Source: Gallaecimonas xiamenensis 3-C-1 (GTDB lineage Bacteria; Pseudomonadota; Gammaproteobacteria; Enterobacterales; Gallaecimonadaceae). Taken from it: 64,000 nt of DNA. Positions 1 to 9,757 of this stretch are shown piece by piece. Every line of letters begins with the position of its first letter. Within the stretch, counting starts at the first letter, position 1. Both the position numbers and the translations under genes were made by a program. Under the pieces are notes generated by a model, which was given only the letters and a program-made list of their open reading frames with translations, had not been told where the DNA came from and made no database searches. The stretch is from the NCBI RefSeq assembly GCF_000299915.1, contig NZ_AMRI01000021.1, positions 19,485 to 83,484 of the forward strand, in the 5' to 3' direction.

Positions 1-48
1 ACCAATCGATTATGAGTCGACTGCTCTAACCAACTGAGCTAAGGGGCC
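1..48 (-). tRNA. ileX: tRNA-Ile2 (CAU anticodon), 3' part outside window
   Basis: Reading the minus strand from 48, the sequence begins with the acceptor half GGCCCCT, continues with a normal D-arm (GCTC, AGTTGGTTA, GAGC) and an anticodon arm GTCGA-CTCATAA-TCGAT, and then leaves the window. The anticodon is CAU, at 14-12. The GGCCCC acceptor fits the isoleucine tRNA whose C34 is modified to lysidine to read AUA; an elongator tRNA-Met would usually begin GGCTACG. In E. coli the same tRNA lies just beyond rpoD and mug, so the location agrees. Only the first 48 bases are visible, so the T-arm cannot be checked. Confidence 0.85.
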
Positions 49-236
49 GTGGCTGGGGAGTATAAGGGGTTCGGGGTCGGCTTGTCACCATCTTGGGGGT
101 GTCAAAGTCCATGTGATTGAAGGGTTTGGCGAACTTTTAGGCACCTGGCGAACAGGCTGTTCGGTTTTCCCCATTAGCGGCTTTGCTGAGAATCATTACT
201 ATTTGTGGGGAGACGATTCGTAATGAGGACTGACCC

Positions 237-443
237 ATGCTCAAGACCCTGAGTTTTGCCTGTATCCATATGACAGTGGCCTTCAGTGTGGCCTACCTGA
301 TGACCGGATCCGTGATTGTTGGAGGCGTTATGGCGCTGATTGAGCCGGCCTGCAATACGGTTGCCTACTTCTTTCATGAGAAGCTCTGGGACCGGATAAA
401 GGCGTCCCGTCGGCAGGCGCAGCAGGCCATGCTGGCCATGTGA
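237..443 (+). CDS. DUF2061 family small membrane protein
   Basis: This 68-residue protein has two hydrophobic stretches (about residues 5-22 and 25-45) and the family signature: a His in the first helix, a Gly-rich turn, then a Glu and a Y-F-F-H-E-K-L-W motif before a basic tail. This is the pattern of DUF2061 predicted inner-membrane proteins; their function is unknown. The ATG at 237 lies 8 bp after a GAGGA ribosome-binding sequence. The gene precedes lysO closely and may be cotranscribed with it. A short AATCATTA-containing element upstream (about 188-201) resembles half of a Fur box. Confidence 0.75.
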   Translation: MLKTLSFACIHMTVAFSVAYLMTGSVIVGGVMALIEPACNTVAYFFHEKLWDRIKASRRQAQQAMLAM

Positions 444-489
444 AAAAGTGCTAATCTGCGGCTTTTACCGCCCGAGTCTTAGCCGCGTC

Positions 490-1380
490 ATGTTTGCCTC
501 CCTTGCCGTTATCCTGCTACCCCTGTTGTTGGGCTACGCCCTGCCCACCCCAGACGCTCGCTGGCTATCTTGGGTAAACCGCAGCGTCAGTGCCTTGGTT
601 TATCTCATCCTGTTTTTTATGGGGATGGGTCTTGCTGCCATTGACGACTTGGGGCCGGCTTTGGTGAAGATGGCCGGTACCACGGCGTTGATTTTCACCG
701 CCATTACCCTGGCCAACGGCCTGGGGCTGTGGCTTTTGTCCCGCGCTTTTCATGAGCACGGCCGCAAGGGTGACCGCCAGCCCATCGCCTGGGGCAAGGT
801 ATTGTTGGATTCAGGGATTCTTATCGGCACAGTGGCGACCGGCACCCTGGTGGGGCTGCTGCTGCCTATTAACGCCCATCTCTTGTCCGAGGCGGCGCTG
901 GTGGCGCTGCTGGCCCTTATCGGTATTCAGCTGCGGGCGGCCGGTATGAGCCTGCGCCAGCTGTTCTTAAATCGCCTGGGGCTCTTTATTGCCCTGACCC
1001 TGGCGCTGACCACCCTGGCCACAGGGGCGCTGTTGGCCCCTTGGCTGGATTTGCCGGTGCACCACGCCATGGGGGTGGTCAGCGGCTTTGGTTGGTATAG
1101 CCTGTCGGGCATTTTGGTGTCTGACGCCCTGGGGCCGCTATGGGGCGCCACCAGCTTCTTTGTGGATCTATGCCGAGAGCTGGTGGCTCTGGCCCTTATT
1201 CCTACCCTTATGCAAAGGGCCATGCCCCTTGCCATAGGTTATGCCGGGGCCACCGCCATGGATTTCTCCCTGCCGGTTATCCAAAAAAGCGGCGGTGCCC
1301 AGGTGGTACCCATCGCCATTGTCTCCGGCTTTTTACTGAGCCTGGCAACACCGGTGTTGATGGCCATACTCTTGGTATGA
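490..1380 (+). CDS. lysO: Lysine exporter LysO family protein
   Basis: This is a predicted inner-membrane carrier that in E. coli (YbjE) exports L-lysine and its toxic analogue thialysine. The 296-residue product is almost wholly hydrophobic, with about eight helices. It contains the family's most conserved stretches: Y-L-I-L-F-F-M-G near residue 36, SGFGWYSLSGIL near residue 200, and GATAMDF-LPV near residue 255. An in-frame GTG at 448 would add 14 residues, but E. coli LysO also begins with Met-Phe at the position of the ATG at 490, so I use 490. The last bases overlap the next gene by 4 bp (ATGA), so the cupin is translationally coupled. Confidence 0.85.
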   Translation: MFASLAVILLPLLLGYALPTPDARWLSWVNRSVSALVYLILFFMGMGLAAIDDLGPALVKMAGTTALIFTAITLANGLGLWLLSRAFHEHGRKGDRQPIAWGKVLLDSGILIGTVATGTLVGLLLPINAHLLSEAALVALLALIGIQLRAAGMSLRQLFLNRLGLFIALTLALTTLATGALLAPWLDLPVHHAMGVVSGFGWYSLSGILVSDALGPLWGATSFFVDLCRELVALALIPTLMQRAMPLAIGYAGATAMDFSLPVIQKSGGAQVVPIAIVSGFLLSLATPVLMAILLV

Positions 1381-1700
1381 CCAAAGCCAACCTCTTTACC
1401 CCCTTGCCCGATGCCTTTGAAGGGGAAATCTTTGACACCTTGCTAAGCCGCGCCGGCACGCGGCTGGAACGCATCGTATCCCATGGCCAGTGCTCGCCGG
1501 ACGGCTTTTGGTATGAGCAGGCCGAAGGGGAATGGGTGCTGGTGTTAAAGGGGGAGGCGGAACTGGGCTTTGAAGATGGCAGCGCCGTGCGCCTGGGGCC
1601 AGGGGAGTATTTGGACCTGGCCCCAGGTGTTCGCCACCGGGTCAATTGGACCACCCCGGATGAGCCCACCGTCTGGCTGGCGTTATTCTATCCCCCATAA
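1377..1700 (+). CDS. Small cupin-domain protein
   Basis: A 107-residue single-domain cupin. The middle carries G-E-A-E-L-G-F-E-D-G and G-P-G-E-Y-L-D-L-A-P-G-V-R-H-R, matching the two halves of the cupin beta-barrel, with His and Glu positions that could bind a metal. A G-E-W-V-L-V-L-K-G motif precedes them. It resembles the YhhW/YP_766765-like small cupins found as cupin domain-containing proteins in gammaproteobacteria; no substrate can be named. It starts inside the lysO stop codon (ATGA overlap) and ends at a strong terminator shared with convergent rpoD. Confidence 0.75.
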   Translation: MTKANLFTPLPDAFEGEIFDTLLSRAGTRLERIVSHGQCSPDGFWYEQAEGEWVLVLKGEAELGFEDGSAVRLGPGEYLDLAPGVRHRVNWTTPDEPTVWLALFYPP

Positions 1701-1728
1701 AAAAACGGCACCTCAAGGTGCCGTTTTT
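1701..1728. terminator. Bidirectional intrinsic terminator between the cupin gene and rpoD
   Basis: The stem AACGGCACC / GGTGCCGTT with loop TCAA is flanked by A5 on one side and T5 on the other. It can end both the rightward lysO-cupin transcript and the leftward rpoD operon. Confidence 0.9.
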
Positions 1729-1743
1729 CGTTAAGCGCTGGGC

Positions 1744-3585
1744 TTATTCGTCCAGGAAGCTGCGCAGGATCTCGGAGCGAGAAGGGTGGCGCAGTTTACG
1801 CAGGGCCTTGGCTTCAATCTGACGAATACGCTCACGGGTAACGTCAAACTGCTTGCCTACTTCTTCCAGGGTGTGGTCGGTGTTCATATCGATACCGAAC
1901 CGCATGCGCAGTACCTTGGCTTCACGGGGGGTGAGGCTGGACAGCACTTCCTGGGTGGCAAACTTGAGGCTTTCGCTGGTGGCGGCGTCGGCCGGCAGCT
2001 CGAGGGTGTTGTCCTCGATGAAATCCCCCAGATGCGAATCTTCATCGTCACCGATGGGGGTTTCCATGGAGATCGGCTCTTTGGCGATCTTCAGCACCTT
2101 GCGGATTTTGTCTTCCGGCATGGCCATGCGAATGGCCAGCTCTTCCGGGGTGGGCTCGCGGCCCATCTCCTGCAGCATCTGGCGGGAGATACGGTTGAGC
2201 TTGTTGATGGTCTCAATCATGTGCACCGGGATACGGATGGTGCGGGCCTGGTCCGCGATGGAGCGGGTAATGGCCTGACGGATCCACCAGGTGGCGTAGG
2301 TTGAGAACTTGTAGCCGCGACGGTATTCGAACTTGTCCACCGCCTTCATCAGGCCGATGTTGCCTTCCTGAATGAGGTCGAGGAACTGCAGGCCACGGTT
2401 GGTGTATTTCTTGGCGATAGAAATAACCAGACGCAAGTTGGCTTCAACCATCTCTTTCTTGGCGCGACGGGCCTTGGCTTCGCCAATGCTCATGCGGCGG
2501 TTGATGTCCTTGATGGACTCGATGGTCAGGCCGGTTTCCTGCTCGATCTGTTGCAGCTTCTGTACGCAGCGGCGCAGGTCTTCTTCCAGGCCTTTCATGA
2601 CCTCGGAATAGCCTTTACCGGCTTCCAGGTGGCCGTCCAGCCAGCCCATGTTGGACTCGTTGCCGGGGAAGGTCTTCATAAAGACCTTGCGGGGCATCTT
2701 GGCTTCTTCCACCGCCAGCTTCATGATCAGCCGTTCCTGAACGCGGACGCGGTCCATCATGTCGCGCATGTCGGCAACCAGGCGGTCGAACTGCTTGGGT
2801 ACCAGGCGGAACTCTTTGAAGATCTCTGCCAGCTTCAGTACTTCTTCGCGGGCTTCGTCAGAGGCGCGGCCTTTGGCCTTGATGACGGTACGGGCAGCTT
2901 CGTACTGGGTGCGCAGGCCGGCGAATTTCTCGCGGGCCAGCTCAGGGTCGAGGCTGTTGTCGTCTTCAGAGCTGTCGGAGTTGTCTTCTTCTTCCTCGTC
3001 GTCGTCTTCCTCGTTCTGCTGTTCCTGGGTCAGTTCGGAACCGACGTGGGTAGCAGTGGGGGCGGCGTCTTCGACGGCGTTGGGATCGATAAAGCCGGAG
3101 ATGATGTCAGACAGACGTGCTTCGCCCGCTTCCACCTTGTCGTACTGCTCCAGCAGGTAAGTGATGGCTTCCGGGTACTCGGCTACGGAGCATTGCACCT
3201 GGTTGATACCGTCTTCGATCCGCTTGGCGATGTCGATTTCGCCTTCACGGGTCAGCAGTTCAACGGTACCCATTTCGCGCATGTACATGCGCACCGGGTC
3301 AGTGGTGCGGCCCAGTTCGCTCTCAACGGTGGCTAGAGCTTGGGCGGCAGCTTCGACGGCGTCTTCGTCGGTAGAATCTTCAGACATCATCAGGGTATCG
3401 GCGTCAGGTGCGCTTTCGAACACCTGGATACCCATGTCATTGATCATCTGAATGATGTCTTCTATCTGATCGGAATCGACGATGTCGTCCGGCAGATGGT
3501 CGTTCACTTCGGCGTAAGTCAGGTAGCCCTGTTCTTTACCTTTGGCGACCAGAAGTTTAAGCTGCGACTGTGGGGTTTGCTCCAT
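1744..3585 (-). CDS. rpoD: RNA polymerase primary sigma factor sigma-70 (RpoD)
   Basis: Housekeeping sigma factor that directs RNA polymerase to -10/-35 promoters. At 613 residues it equals the E. coli length. Region 1.1 is at the N-terminus, then region 1.2 ([11 protein letters not shown]), an acidic run of Asp/Glu/Ser at about residues 190-215 in the non-conserved insert, region 2.3-2.4 ([17 protein letters not shown]), region 3, and region 4.2 with its helix-turn-helix ([20 protein letters not shown]). The open frame extends three codons upstream (Met-Met-Ser), but the E. coli protein begins with MEQ-PQSQLK, so the ATG at 3585 is taken. It is the last gene of the rpsU-yqeY-dnaG-rpoD block, 92 bp after dnaG. 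Confidence 0.98.
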   Translation of the reverse strand: MEQTPQSQLKLLVAKGKEQGYLTYAEVNDHLPDDIVDSDQIEDIIQMINDMGIQVFESAPDADTLMMSEDSTDEDAVEAAAQALATVESELGRTTDPVRMYMREMGTVELLTREGEIDIAKRIEDGINQVQCSVAEYPEAITYLLEQYDKVEAGEARLSDIISGFIDPNAVEDAAPTATHVGSELTQEQQNEEDDDEEEEDNSDSSEDDNSLDPELAREKFAGLRTQYEAARTVIKAKGRASDEAREEVLKLAEIFKEFRLVPKQFDRLVADMRDMMDRVRVQERLIMKLAVEEAKMPRKVFMKTFPGNESNMGWLDGHLEAGKGYSEVMKGLEEDLRRCVQKLQQIEQETGLTIESIKDINRRMSIGEAKARRAKKEMVEANLRLVISIAKKYTNRGLQFLDLIQEGNIGLMKAVDKFEYRRGYKFSTYATWWIRQAITRSIADQARTIRIPVHMIETINKLNRISRQMLQEMGREPTPEELAIRMAMPEDKIRKVLKIAKEPISMETPIGDDEDSHLGDFIEDNTLELPADAATSESLKFATQEVLSSLTPREAKVLRMRFGIDMNTDHTLEEVGKQFDVTRERIRQIEAKALRKLRHPSRSEILRSFLDE

Positions 3586-3677
3586 AGACATCATCCGCTC
3601 AGGTTGAGTTGCTCTGCCAAAAAGTGAATACGACAGTATAGCGAGTCGTGTTGCTCACTGCTAGCACAGCTTGAGTG

Positions 3678-5420
3678 TCAGTCAGTCCCGGCCTTGGCCG
3701 AGATCAACGCCATAAGTTCTTGAATTTCTTCTTCTGTAGCCTGTTTCCTGTCTTGCTTGGCAACAAGCTCTTGATAGCGAATCTCAAGCGATTCGTTTAA
3801 TAGGCGCTCGACGGCGCCAACCAGTTCCGGGGCCAGATTGTCTTCAACAGCAGAAAGATCAAGTTCTGCCAGCTTGGTAAAGATGGGGGCATGTTGGCTA
3901 TTTTCAAGCCTGCGCAGCAATTGTCCCGTGGTGGGTGTGCTGCCGCTTTGTATTGCCCGCACCGCTTCGTCCAGTACGTCCGCCCCAGGCAGCCGCAATG
4001 CACGAAAATCCATATCAGGTAGTTCTGTAACCAGGGCCGGGTGTTGCACCAAGATGGCGATGGTCAACCGCATCAGTGGTGGGCGCCCAGCTTTGCCCTT
4101 GAACTGGGCCACTTGTGCCTTGGCCGGGGCTTTGGCCACAAAACGTTCCAGTTGTTCCTCCGCTACCCCAAGGCGCTTGGCCAGGCTTTCCCGCAGCATC
4201 ACCCGGTAAACCGAGTCTGGTAACCTGTCCAGTAGCGGCACCGCCTTTTCGGCCAGGCGCGAGCGGCTGTCAGGGCTACCCATATCGATGCTCTTTTCCA
4301 ACTCCTGGAACAGGAACTGGGACAAGGGCAGGGCGCCGGCCAAGGCTGTTTCGAAGGCGTCTTTACCTTCCTTGCGCACCATGGAATCCGGGTCTTCGCC
4401 GTCGGCCAGGAAGATAAACTTCAAGGTGCGGCCGTCGCGCAGCAGCGGCAGGGCATTTTCCATGGCCCGCCAGGCCGCTTCCCGGCCGGCGCGGTCGCCG
4501 TCGTAACAGCAGATCACTTCAGGGGCCGAGCGGAATAGCAGTTCCAGCTGGTCGCTGGTGGTGGAGGTGCCAAGGCTTGCCACCGCATAGCTGATACCGG
4601 CCTGGAACAGGGCCACCACGTCCATGTAACCTTCTACCACCACCAGCCGCTCCAATTCGCGGTTGGCTTGGCGGGCCTCGTAAAGGCCATACAGCTCCGA
4701 GCCCTTGTGGTAGATGCGGGTCTCGGGAGAGTTAAGGTACTTGGGGGTACCGTCTCCCAGCACCCGGCCACCAAAGGCGATGGTGCGGCCCCGGCGGTCG
4801 CGGATGGGAAACATGATACGGTCGCGGAAGCGATCGTAACGGCGCCCTTTCTCGTTCTGCACCAACATGCCGGTGTCCATCAGCAATTGCTGGCGCTCAA
4901 AACTGGTGCCGAAGACCTTAAGGACGCTGTCCCATTCGTCGGGCACAAAGCCGATACCGAACTGCTTGACGATATCTCCCGACAGGCCACGGCCCTTGAG
5001 GTAGTCCACGGCAGCCGGGTGGCCCTTGAGATTCTGGTAATAGTGGCGCTGTATGTCCTGCATCAGGGCATAGGCGTCTTCGCGGCGTTCCTGGGCTTTG
5101 GGGTTGCGCTGGTGGCCCTGTTCACGGGGCACTTCCATGCCGTGCAGGGCGGCCAGCTCTTCCACGGCCTCGGCAAAGCCGATGCGGTCAAACTCTTCGA
5201 CAAACTTGATGGCGTCGCCCTTGGCGCCGCAGCCAAAGCAGTAATAGAACTGCTTTTGCGGGCTAACCGAAAAAGACGGGGTCTTTTCACTGTGAAAAGG
5301 GCAGCAGGCGCTGTAGTTTTTGCCGGTTTTTTTCAGTTTGACGCGACTGCTGACCAGCTCAACGATGTCGGTGCGAGCCAACAGATCGTCGATGAAATCA
5401 CGGGGAATGGTTCCAGCCAT
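3678..5420 (-). CDS. dnaG: DNA primase DnaG
   Basis: Synthesises RNA primers at the replication fork with the DnaB helicase. The 580-residue protein has the N-terminal CHC2 zinc-binding domain (Cys-Cys-Pro-Phe-His at about residues 39-43, then Cys-Phe-Gly-Cys about 17 residues on). The catalytic TOPRIM core follows, with VVEGYMDV and YDGDRAG supplying the acidic metal ligands. The helical DnaB-interaction domain is at the C-terminus. Length matches E. coli (581). The gap to yqeY upstream is 69 bp and carries no obvious terminator, unlike the E. coli rpsU-dnaG junction. Confidence 0.97.
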   Translation of the reverse strand: MAGTIPRDFIDDLLARTDIVELVSSRVKLKKTGKNYSACCPFHSEKTPSFSVSPQKQFYYCFGCGAKGDAIKFVEEFDRIGFAEAVEELAALHGMEVPREQGHQRNPKAQERREDAYALMQDIQRHYYQNLKGHPAAVDYLKGRGLSGDIVKQFGIGFVPDEWDSVLKVFGTSFERQQLLMDTGMLVQNEKGRRYDRFRDRIMFPIRDRRGRTIAFGGRVLGDGTPKYLNSPETRIYHKGSELYGLYEARQANRELERLVVVEGYMDVVALFQAGISYAVASLGTSTTSDQLELLFRSAPEVICCYDGDRAGREAAWRAMENALPLLRDGRTLKFIFLADGEDPDSMVRKEGKDAFETALAGALPLSQFLFQELEKSIDMGSPDSRSRLAEKAVPLLDRLPDSVYRVMLRESLAKRLGVAEEQLERFVAKAPAKAQVAQFKGKAGRPPLMRLTIAILVQHPALVTELPDMDFRALRLPGADVLDEAVRAIQSGSTPTTGQLLRRLENSQHAPIFTKLAELDLSAVEDNLAPELVGAVERLLNESLEIRYQELVAKQDRKQATEEEIQELMALISAKAGTD

Positions 5421-5489
5421 GATGCTCCAATCAGCACGATAGAAAGAGAAGGGGGTGAAAGGATTATCCTAACACCCCAATCAGAATTG

Positions 5490-5936
5490 TCAGGCGCTTA
5501 ATTTAGCCTTCACCTGGCCACTGATGGGGCCAATTTCGGCACGGCCTTGCAGCTTGGGCTTCAGCCAGCCCATGACCTTGCCCATATCGGCAGGGCCAGC
5601 AGCACCGGTAGCGGTGATGGCCTGCTCGATCAGCGCAGCGATTTCATCGCCGCTAAGCTGTTTGGGCAGGAAGTCCTGAAGTACGACGATCTCTGCGGCT
5701 TCCGCGTCGGCCAGCTCTTGGCGGCCAGCGTTCTCATACTGCGAGATGGAGTCGCGACGTTGCTTGATCATCTTGGTGATGATGGCAATAACGTCGTCGT
5801 CAGAGAGTTCGCGGCGCTCATCAACCTCAACCTGCTTGATGGCAGAGAGGGTAAGGCGCAACGTGCCAAGGCGCAGTTTGTCCTTGGCACGCATGGCATC
5901 TTTTTGCGCGTCGGTGAGTTGCTCTTTGAGACTCAT
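5490..5936 (-). CDS. yqeY: GatB/YqeY domain-containing protein
   Basis: A 148-residue helical protein equivalent to the C-terminal tail domain of the GatB amidotransferase subunit. Its N-terminus (LKEQLTDAQKDAMRAKDKLRLGTLRLTLSAIK) and C-terminus (PADMGKVMGWLKPKLQGRAE) are both typical. That domain binds tRNA in GatB; the role of the stand-alone form is not settled. It sits between rpsU and dnaG, 24 bp after rpsU, an arrangement common in gammaproteobacteria outside the enterics, and would share the rpsU promoter. Confidence 0.93.
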   Translation of the reverse strand: MSLKEQLTDAQKDAMRAKDKLRLGTLRLTLSAIKQVEVDERRELSDDDVIAIITKMIKQRRDSISQYENAGRQELADAEAAEIVVLQDFLPKQLSGDEIAALIEQAITATGAAGPADMGKVMGWLKPKLQGRAEIGPISGQVKAKLSA

Positions 5937-5960
5937 AACGGCTCCGGATGCAAAAAGGTA

Positions 5961-6182
<222 letters not shown>

Positions 6183-6247
6183 TCACCTCAGGGGTTATAC
6201 GGTTAGGTGGTCTGCAAAATGACCACTGCGACTAAAAATGGTGCGGA

Positions 6248-6277
6248 ATTCTAACGTAGCCAAAGACCCAATGTAAA
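6248..6277 (-). promoter_or_regulatory. Predicted sigma-70 promoter of rpsU-yqeY-dnaG-rpoD
   Basis: On the minus strand, TTTACA (6277-6272) and TAGAAT (6253-6248) are separated by 18 bp, and the -10 lies 71 bp before the rpsU start. The leader between them holds a 6-bp hairpin (GTGGTC / GACCAC, 6207-6226). No LexA box like that of the E. coli operon was seen. Confidence 0.6.
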
Positions 6278-6356
6278 GCCGATATGTCCGCCAAAGGTGG
6301 AGATAGTCGTGCCCTGCGGGTAAGATAGCGGCCCCCGAGGTACAGAGGCTCTATCC

Positions 6357-7373
6357 ATGCGCGTTCTTGGCATTGAAACGTCCTGCGACGAAACCGGCAT
6401 TGCCATCTATGACACCGAACAAGGCCTGTTGGCGCACCGGCTCTACAGCCAGGTGAAGCTCCATGCCGACTACGGTGGGGTGGTGCCCGAGCTGGCGTCC
6501 CGTGACCATGTGCGCAAGACCCTGCCGCTGATCAAAGAAGCCCTGGCCGAAGCCGGTCTTAGCGGCCAGGACCTGGACGGCGTTGCTTATACTGCCGGCC
6601 CCGGCCTGGTGGGGGCGTTGCTGGTAGGAGCGACCATCGGCAAGAGCCTGGCCTATGGCTGGAATATCCCGGCCCTTGGGGTGCACCACATGGAAGGGCA
6701 CCTGCTGGCCCCCATGCTGGAAGAGCGCCCCCCCCAGTTTCCCTTTGTGGCGCTGCTGGTGTCCGGCGGCCACACCCAACTGGTGGCGGTAGAGGCTATC
6801 GGCAAGTACCGCATCTTGGGGGAGTCCATTGATGACGCCGCCGGTGAGGCTTTTGATAAGACCGCCAAGCTTCTGGGACTGGACTACCCCGGCGGCCCGC
6901 GCCTGGCCATGCTGGCCGAAAAGGGCAACCCGGACCGCTTTACTTTCCCCCGCCCCATGACCGACAGGCCGGGCCTGGACTTCAGTTTCTCCGGCCTCAA
7001 AACAGCGGCGGCCAATGTCATTCGCAGCGAAGGGAACGACGAGCAGACCCAGGCCGATATCGCCCGTGCCTTCGAAGAAGCGGTGGTGGACACCCTGGTG
7101 ATCAAATGCCGCCGGGCCCTGAAAGAAACCGGCTTTAAACGTATCGTCATCGCCGGTGGCGTCAGCGCCAACAAGCGCCTGCGCGGCGCCCTGGAAAAGC
7201 TGATGGCGAGCCAAAAAGGCGAGGTCTTCTACGCCCGCCCCGAGTTCTGTACCGACAACGGCGCCATGATCGCCCTGGCCGGCGCTTTGCGCCTGGCCAA
7301 GGAAGGCAGCACCGAACTGAGCGTCAAGGCCCAGCCGCGCTGGTCCTTGGAGAGCCTGGCGCCCATCGCCTAA
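6357..7373 (+). CDS. tsaD: tRNA N6-threonylcarbamoyladenosine transferase TsaD
   Basis: Transfers the threonylcarbamoyl group to A37 of ANN-decoding tRNAs, working with TsaB and TsaE. This 338-residue member of the ASKHA fold opens with [11 protein letters not shown]. The metal ligands His111 and His115 lie in the H-M-E-G-H motif, followed by VSGGHTQLV and the C-terminal [13 protein letters not shown] block. Divergent from rpsU as in E. coli. The start ATG at 6357 gives the standard N-terminus. Confidence 0.97.
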   Translation: MRVLGIETSCDETGIAIYDTEQGLLAHRLYSQVKLHADYGGVVPELASRDHVRKTLPLIKEALAEAGLSGQDLDGVAYTAGPGLVGALLVGATIGKSLAYGWNIPALGVHHMEGHLLAPMLEERPPQFPFVALLVSGGHTQLVAVEAIGKYRILGESIDDAAGEAFDKTAKLLGLDYPGGPRLAMLAEKGNPDRFTFPRPMTDRPGLDFSFSGLKTAAANVIRSEGNDEQTQADIARAFEEAVVDTLVIKCRRALKETGFKRIVIAGGVSANKRLRGALEKLMASQKGEVFYARPEFCTDNGAMIALAGALRLAKEGSTELSVKAQPRWSLESLAPIA

Positions 7374-7390
7374 GCGATAACTGACATCAA

Positions 7391-7417
7391 AAAAGGCGGC
7401 CTTGGGGCCGCCTTTTT
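7391..7417. terminator. Bidirectional terminator between tsaD and plsY
   Basis: Stem GGCGGCC / GGCCGCC with loop TTGG, A-run on the left and T5 on the right. The plsY stop codon at 7416-7418 lies within its right edge. Confidence 0.9.
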
Positions 7418-8012
7418 ATTTGGGTTTACGAAACCGTACCTTGGGTTCGGTACCGTTCCACAGCCGCCGCAGGTTGTCCTTGTGGCGAACGATGATAAGG
7501 GCCGACAGCATGGCCACCGGGATCACGTAGGCGGGTTTGATAAACCAGGTATAAAGGGGCGACAGGGCGGCGGTGATGATGGCCGCCAGGGACGAGAGCC
7601 GGGTCAGGGCCACCAGCAGCATCCAGGTGAGGATCTGGGCTCCGGCCAGGATCAAGCCTATGGGCAGCATGGCGCCAAAGGCGGTGGCTACCCCTTTGCC
7701 GCCGCGAAAGCGAAAGAAAATGGGGAAGATATGGCCCAGGCAGGCGGCGATGGCGATCACCCCCAGCCAGATGGGGTCGATGCCGAGAAAGTAAGAGCCC
7801 CAGACCGGAATGGTGCCCTTGAGCACGTCACCGGCCATCACCGCCGCCGCCGCCCCCTTGCCCCCCAGGCGCAGCACATTGGTGGCGCCAGGGTTACCTG
7901 AGCCGTGTTGGCGCGGGTCGGGCAGCCCCACCAGCCGGCAGACAAGGACGGCACTGGATACCGAGCCCAACAGATAGGCGACCAGGGTCATCAATACGGC
8001 TGTGGCGATCAT
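7416..8012 (-). CDS. plsY: Glycerol-3-phosphate acyltransferase PlsY
   Basis: Inner-membrane enzyme that acylates glycerol-3-phosphate from acyl-phosphate, the first step of phospholipid synthesis. It shows the three conserved loops: the [11 protein letters not shown] motif (loop 1), the phosphate loop [14 protein letters not shown] (loop 2), and a C-terminal [11 protein letters not shown] (loop 3). A GTG at 8069 would add 19 residues. The ATG at 8012 gives an N-terminus that aligns residue for residue with E. coli PlsY, so 198 residues are annotated. Divergent from folB. Confidence 0.95.
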   Translation of the reverse strand: MIATAVLMTLVAYLLGSVSSAVLVCRLVGLPDPRQHGSGNPGATNVLRLGGKGAAAAVMAGDVLKGTIPVWGSYFLGIDPIWLGVIAIAACLGHIFPIFFRFRGGKGVATAFGAMLPIGLILAGAQILTWMLLVALTRLSSLAAIITAALSPLYTWFIKPAYVIPVAMLSALIIVRHKDNLRRLWNGTEPKVRFRKPK

Positions 8013-8120
8013 GATAGGGCTTAGTTTTTTCCAGTTAGGGGATAAGGTAAACTCGGCTGCCGTTGTCACACAAGCAGGCCCGCAGCTTAACAGGGCCGGC
8101 GCCTAAACGAGAACCGACCT

Positions 8121-8474
8121 GTGACCGATCGCATCTTTATCGAAGGCCTGGAAGTTTACGCCGTTATTGGTGTTTTCGACTGGGAAAAGACCCATAAGCG
8201 CAAGCTGGTGTTCGACCTGGAGCTGGCAACCGACATCCGGGCGGCGGCCCGGGGCGACGATTACGGCCAAGCCCTATGCTACGGGAAAATCAGCGCTTTT
8301 ATTACCCAGTACACAGAAAATCACCAATTCGAGTTGCTGGAAACCCTGGCTGAGCGCATTGCCCAGCATCTGATCAGCGATTTTGGGGTGAGCTGGCTGC
8401 GTCTGAAACTGTCCAAGCCCCGCGCCGTGGCCAATGCCCGCAACGTCGGCCTTATCATCGAGCGCCAGCCGTGA
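8121..8474 (+). CDS. folB: Dihydroneopterin aldolase FolB
   Basis: A 117-residue enzyme of folate synthesis that cleaves or epimerises dihydroneopterin. It has the typical opening DRIFIEGLEVYAVIGVFDWE, the Y-G-K-I-S catalytic region near residue 55, and E-L-L-E-T-L-A-E-R-I in the middle. Start codon is GTG. The stop overlaps the folK start by 4 bp (GTGA), giving a translationally coupled pair of consecutive pathway steps. Confidence 0.94.
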   Translation: MTDRIFIEGLEVYAVIGVFDWEKTHKRKLVFDLELATDIRAAARGDDYGQALCYGKISAFITQYTENHQFELLETLAERIAQHLISDFGVSWLRLKLSKPRAVANARNVGLIIERQP

Positions 8475-8953
8475 CCCCCATACTGCTGAGCCTGGGGTCG
8501 AACGTGACCCCGGAACTTCATCTACGGGCCGGGCTCAAAGCCCTGCGCGATGCCTTTGGCGAGCTGCAATGCTCGCCGGTATTCGAGGCAGAACCTGTGG
8601 GGTTTAAGGGCACCAACTTTTTGAATATGGCGGTCAAGGCCTGGACCGACTGGCCCCTGGAAGAGGTGCTGGCCTGGATAAAGGCTTTGGAGTTTGCCCA
8701 CGGCCGGCCCCTCAATGCCAAGAAGTACGCCCCCCGCACCTTGGATATCGATCTGCTGACCTTCGGCGACCTGGTTTGCACCCAACCGGTGGTGCTGCCC
8801 AGGCCCGATATCTGCAAGCTGGCTTTTGTGCTTTGGCCCCTGGCCGAACTGGTGCCAGGGGAAACCCTGCCCGGCAGCCAACTGAGTTACGCCACGCTCT
8901 GGGAGGGGTTCGACAAGAACCAGCCCCTGTGGCAAGTGCCTTTTGAGGAATAA
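8471..8953 (+). CDS. folK: 2-amino-4-hydroxy-6-hydroxymethyldihydropteridine diphosphokinase FolK
   Basis: Transfers pyrophosphate from ATP to 6-hydroxymethyl-7,8-dihydropterin, preparing it for dihydropteroate synthase. The 160-residue protein has the N-terminal LSLGSNV motif and the catalytic signature R-T-L-D-I-D-L-L near residue 95, whose two Asp residues bind magnesium. GTG start inside the folB stop. Confidence 0.94.
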   Translation: MTPILLSLGSNVTPELHLRAGLKALRDAFGELQCSPVFEAEPVGFKGTNFLNMAVKAWTDWPLEEVLAWIKALEFAHGRPLNAKKYAPRTLDIDLLTFGDLVCTQPVVLPRPDICKLAFVLWPLAELVPGETLPGSQLSYATLWEGFDKNQPLWQVPFEE

Positions 8954-8956
8954 GTC

Positions 8957-9757
8957 TTGAGTATTGTTGAAGCCATAGTCCTGGCGTTGTTGCAGGGCCT
9001 GACCGAGTTTTTGCCCATTTCCTCTTCCGCTCACCTTATCCTGCCGTCCCAGTTGCTGGGCTGGAAGGACCAGGGGGTTGGCTTTGACGTGGCGGTGCAC
9101 GTGGGCACCCTGCTGGCCGTGGTTTGGTATTTTCGGGAAGACGTGGGCCGCATGCTGGTGGCCTGGCTGCAGTCTTTTAAGGGGCGCCGTGACGCCGATA
9201 GCCGCCTGGCCTGGCAGATCATCGTCGCCACCATACCGGCGGGGCTGTTTGGCCTGTTGGCCAGCGACGCCTTGGAAGAATACGGCCGTTCCATTCCGGT
9301 GATCGCCACCACCACCATTTTGTTCGGCTTGCTGCTGTGGTGGAGCGACGCCAAGACCAAGGGCGGCAAGGACGAGCACCAGGCCAGCTGGAAGGACGCC
9401 GTCCTTATTGGCCTGGCCCAGGCCTTGGCACTGATCCCCGGCACCTCCCGCTCTGGGGTCACCATGACGGCGGCGCTGATGCTGGGGCTGAACCGGGTGG
9501 CGGCGGCGCGCTTTTCCTTCCTGATGTCCATACCGGTCATCGTCATGGCCGGCGGCTATGAAGGGATGAAGATGCTGGACAAGGGCCCGGGTGTGGACTG
9601 GAGCATCATCGCCCTGGGCACCGCCATTTCCTTTAGCTGCGCCCTGGCCTGTATCCACTACTTCCTGAAGGTGTTGGAGCGCCTGGGCATGCTGCCCTTT
9701 GTTGTCTACCGCCTGCTGTTAGGCGCCGGCCTCTTCCTGTTTCTGGGCGTTTTTTAA
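8957..9757 (+). CDS. uppP: Undecaprenyl-diphosphate phosphatase UppP
   Basis: Integral membrane phosphatase that recycles undecaprenyl diphosphate for peptidoglycan and O-antigen synthesis; overexpression classically gives bacitracin resistance. The 266-residue protein carries both catalytic motifs: [15 protein letters not shown] near residue 14 and P-G-T-S-R-S-G-V-T near residue 160. The start is TTG, 3 bp after folK. The last 39 bp overlap the 3' end of convergent cca, and I see no terminator between them. Confidence 0.93.
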   Translation: MSIVEAIVLALLQGLTEFLPISSSAHLILPSQLLGWKDQGVGFDVAVHVGTLLAVVWYFREDVGRMLVAWLQSFKGRRDADSRLAWQIIVATIPAGLFGLLASDALEEYGRSIPVIATTTILFGLLLWWSDAKTKGGKDEHQASWKDAVLIGLAQALALIPGTSRSGVTMTAALMLGLNRVAAARFSFLMSIPVIVMAGGYEGMKMLDKGPGVDWSIIALGTAISFSCALACIHYFLKVLERLGMLPFVVYRLLLGAGLFLFLGVF

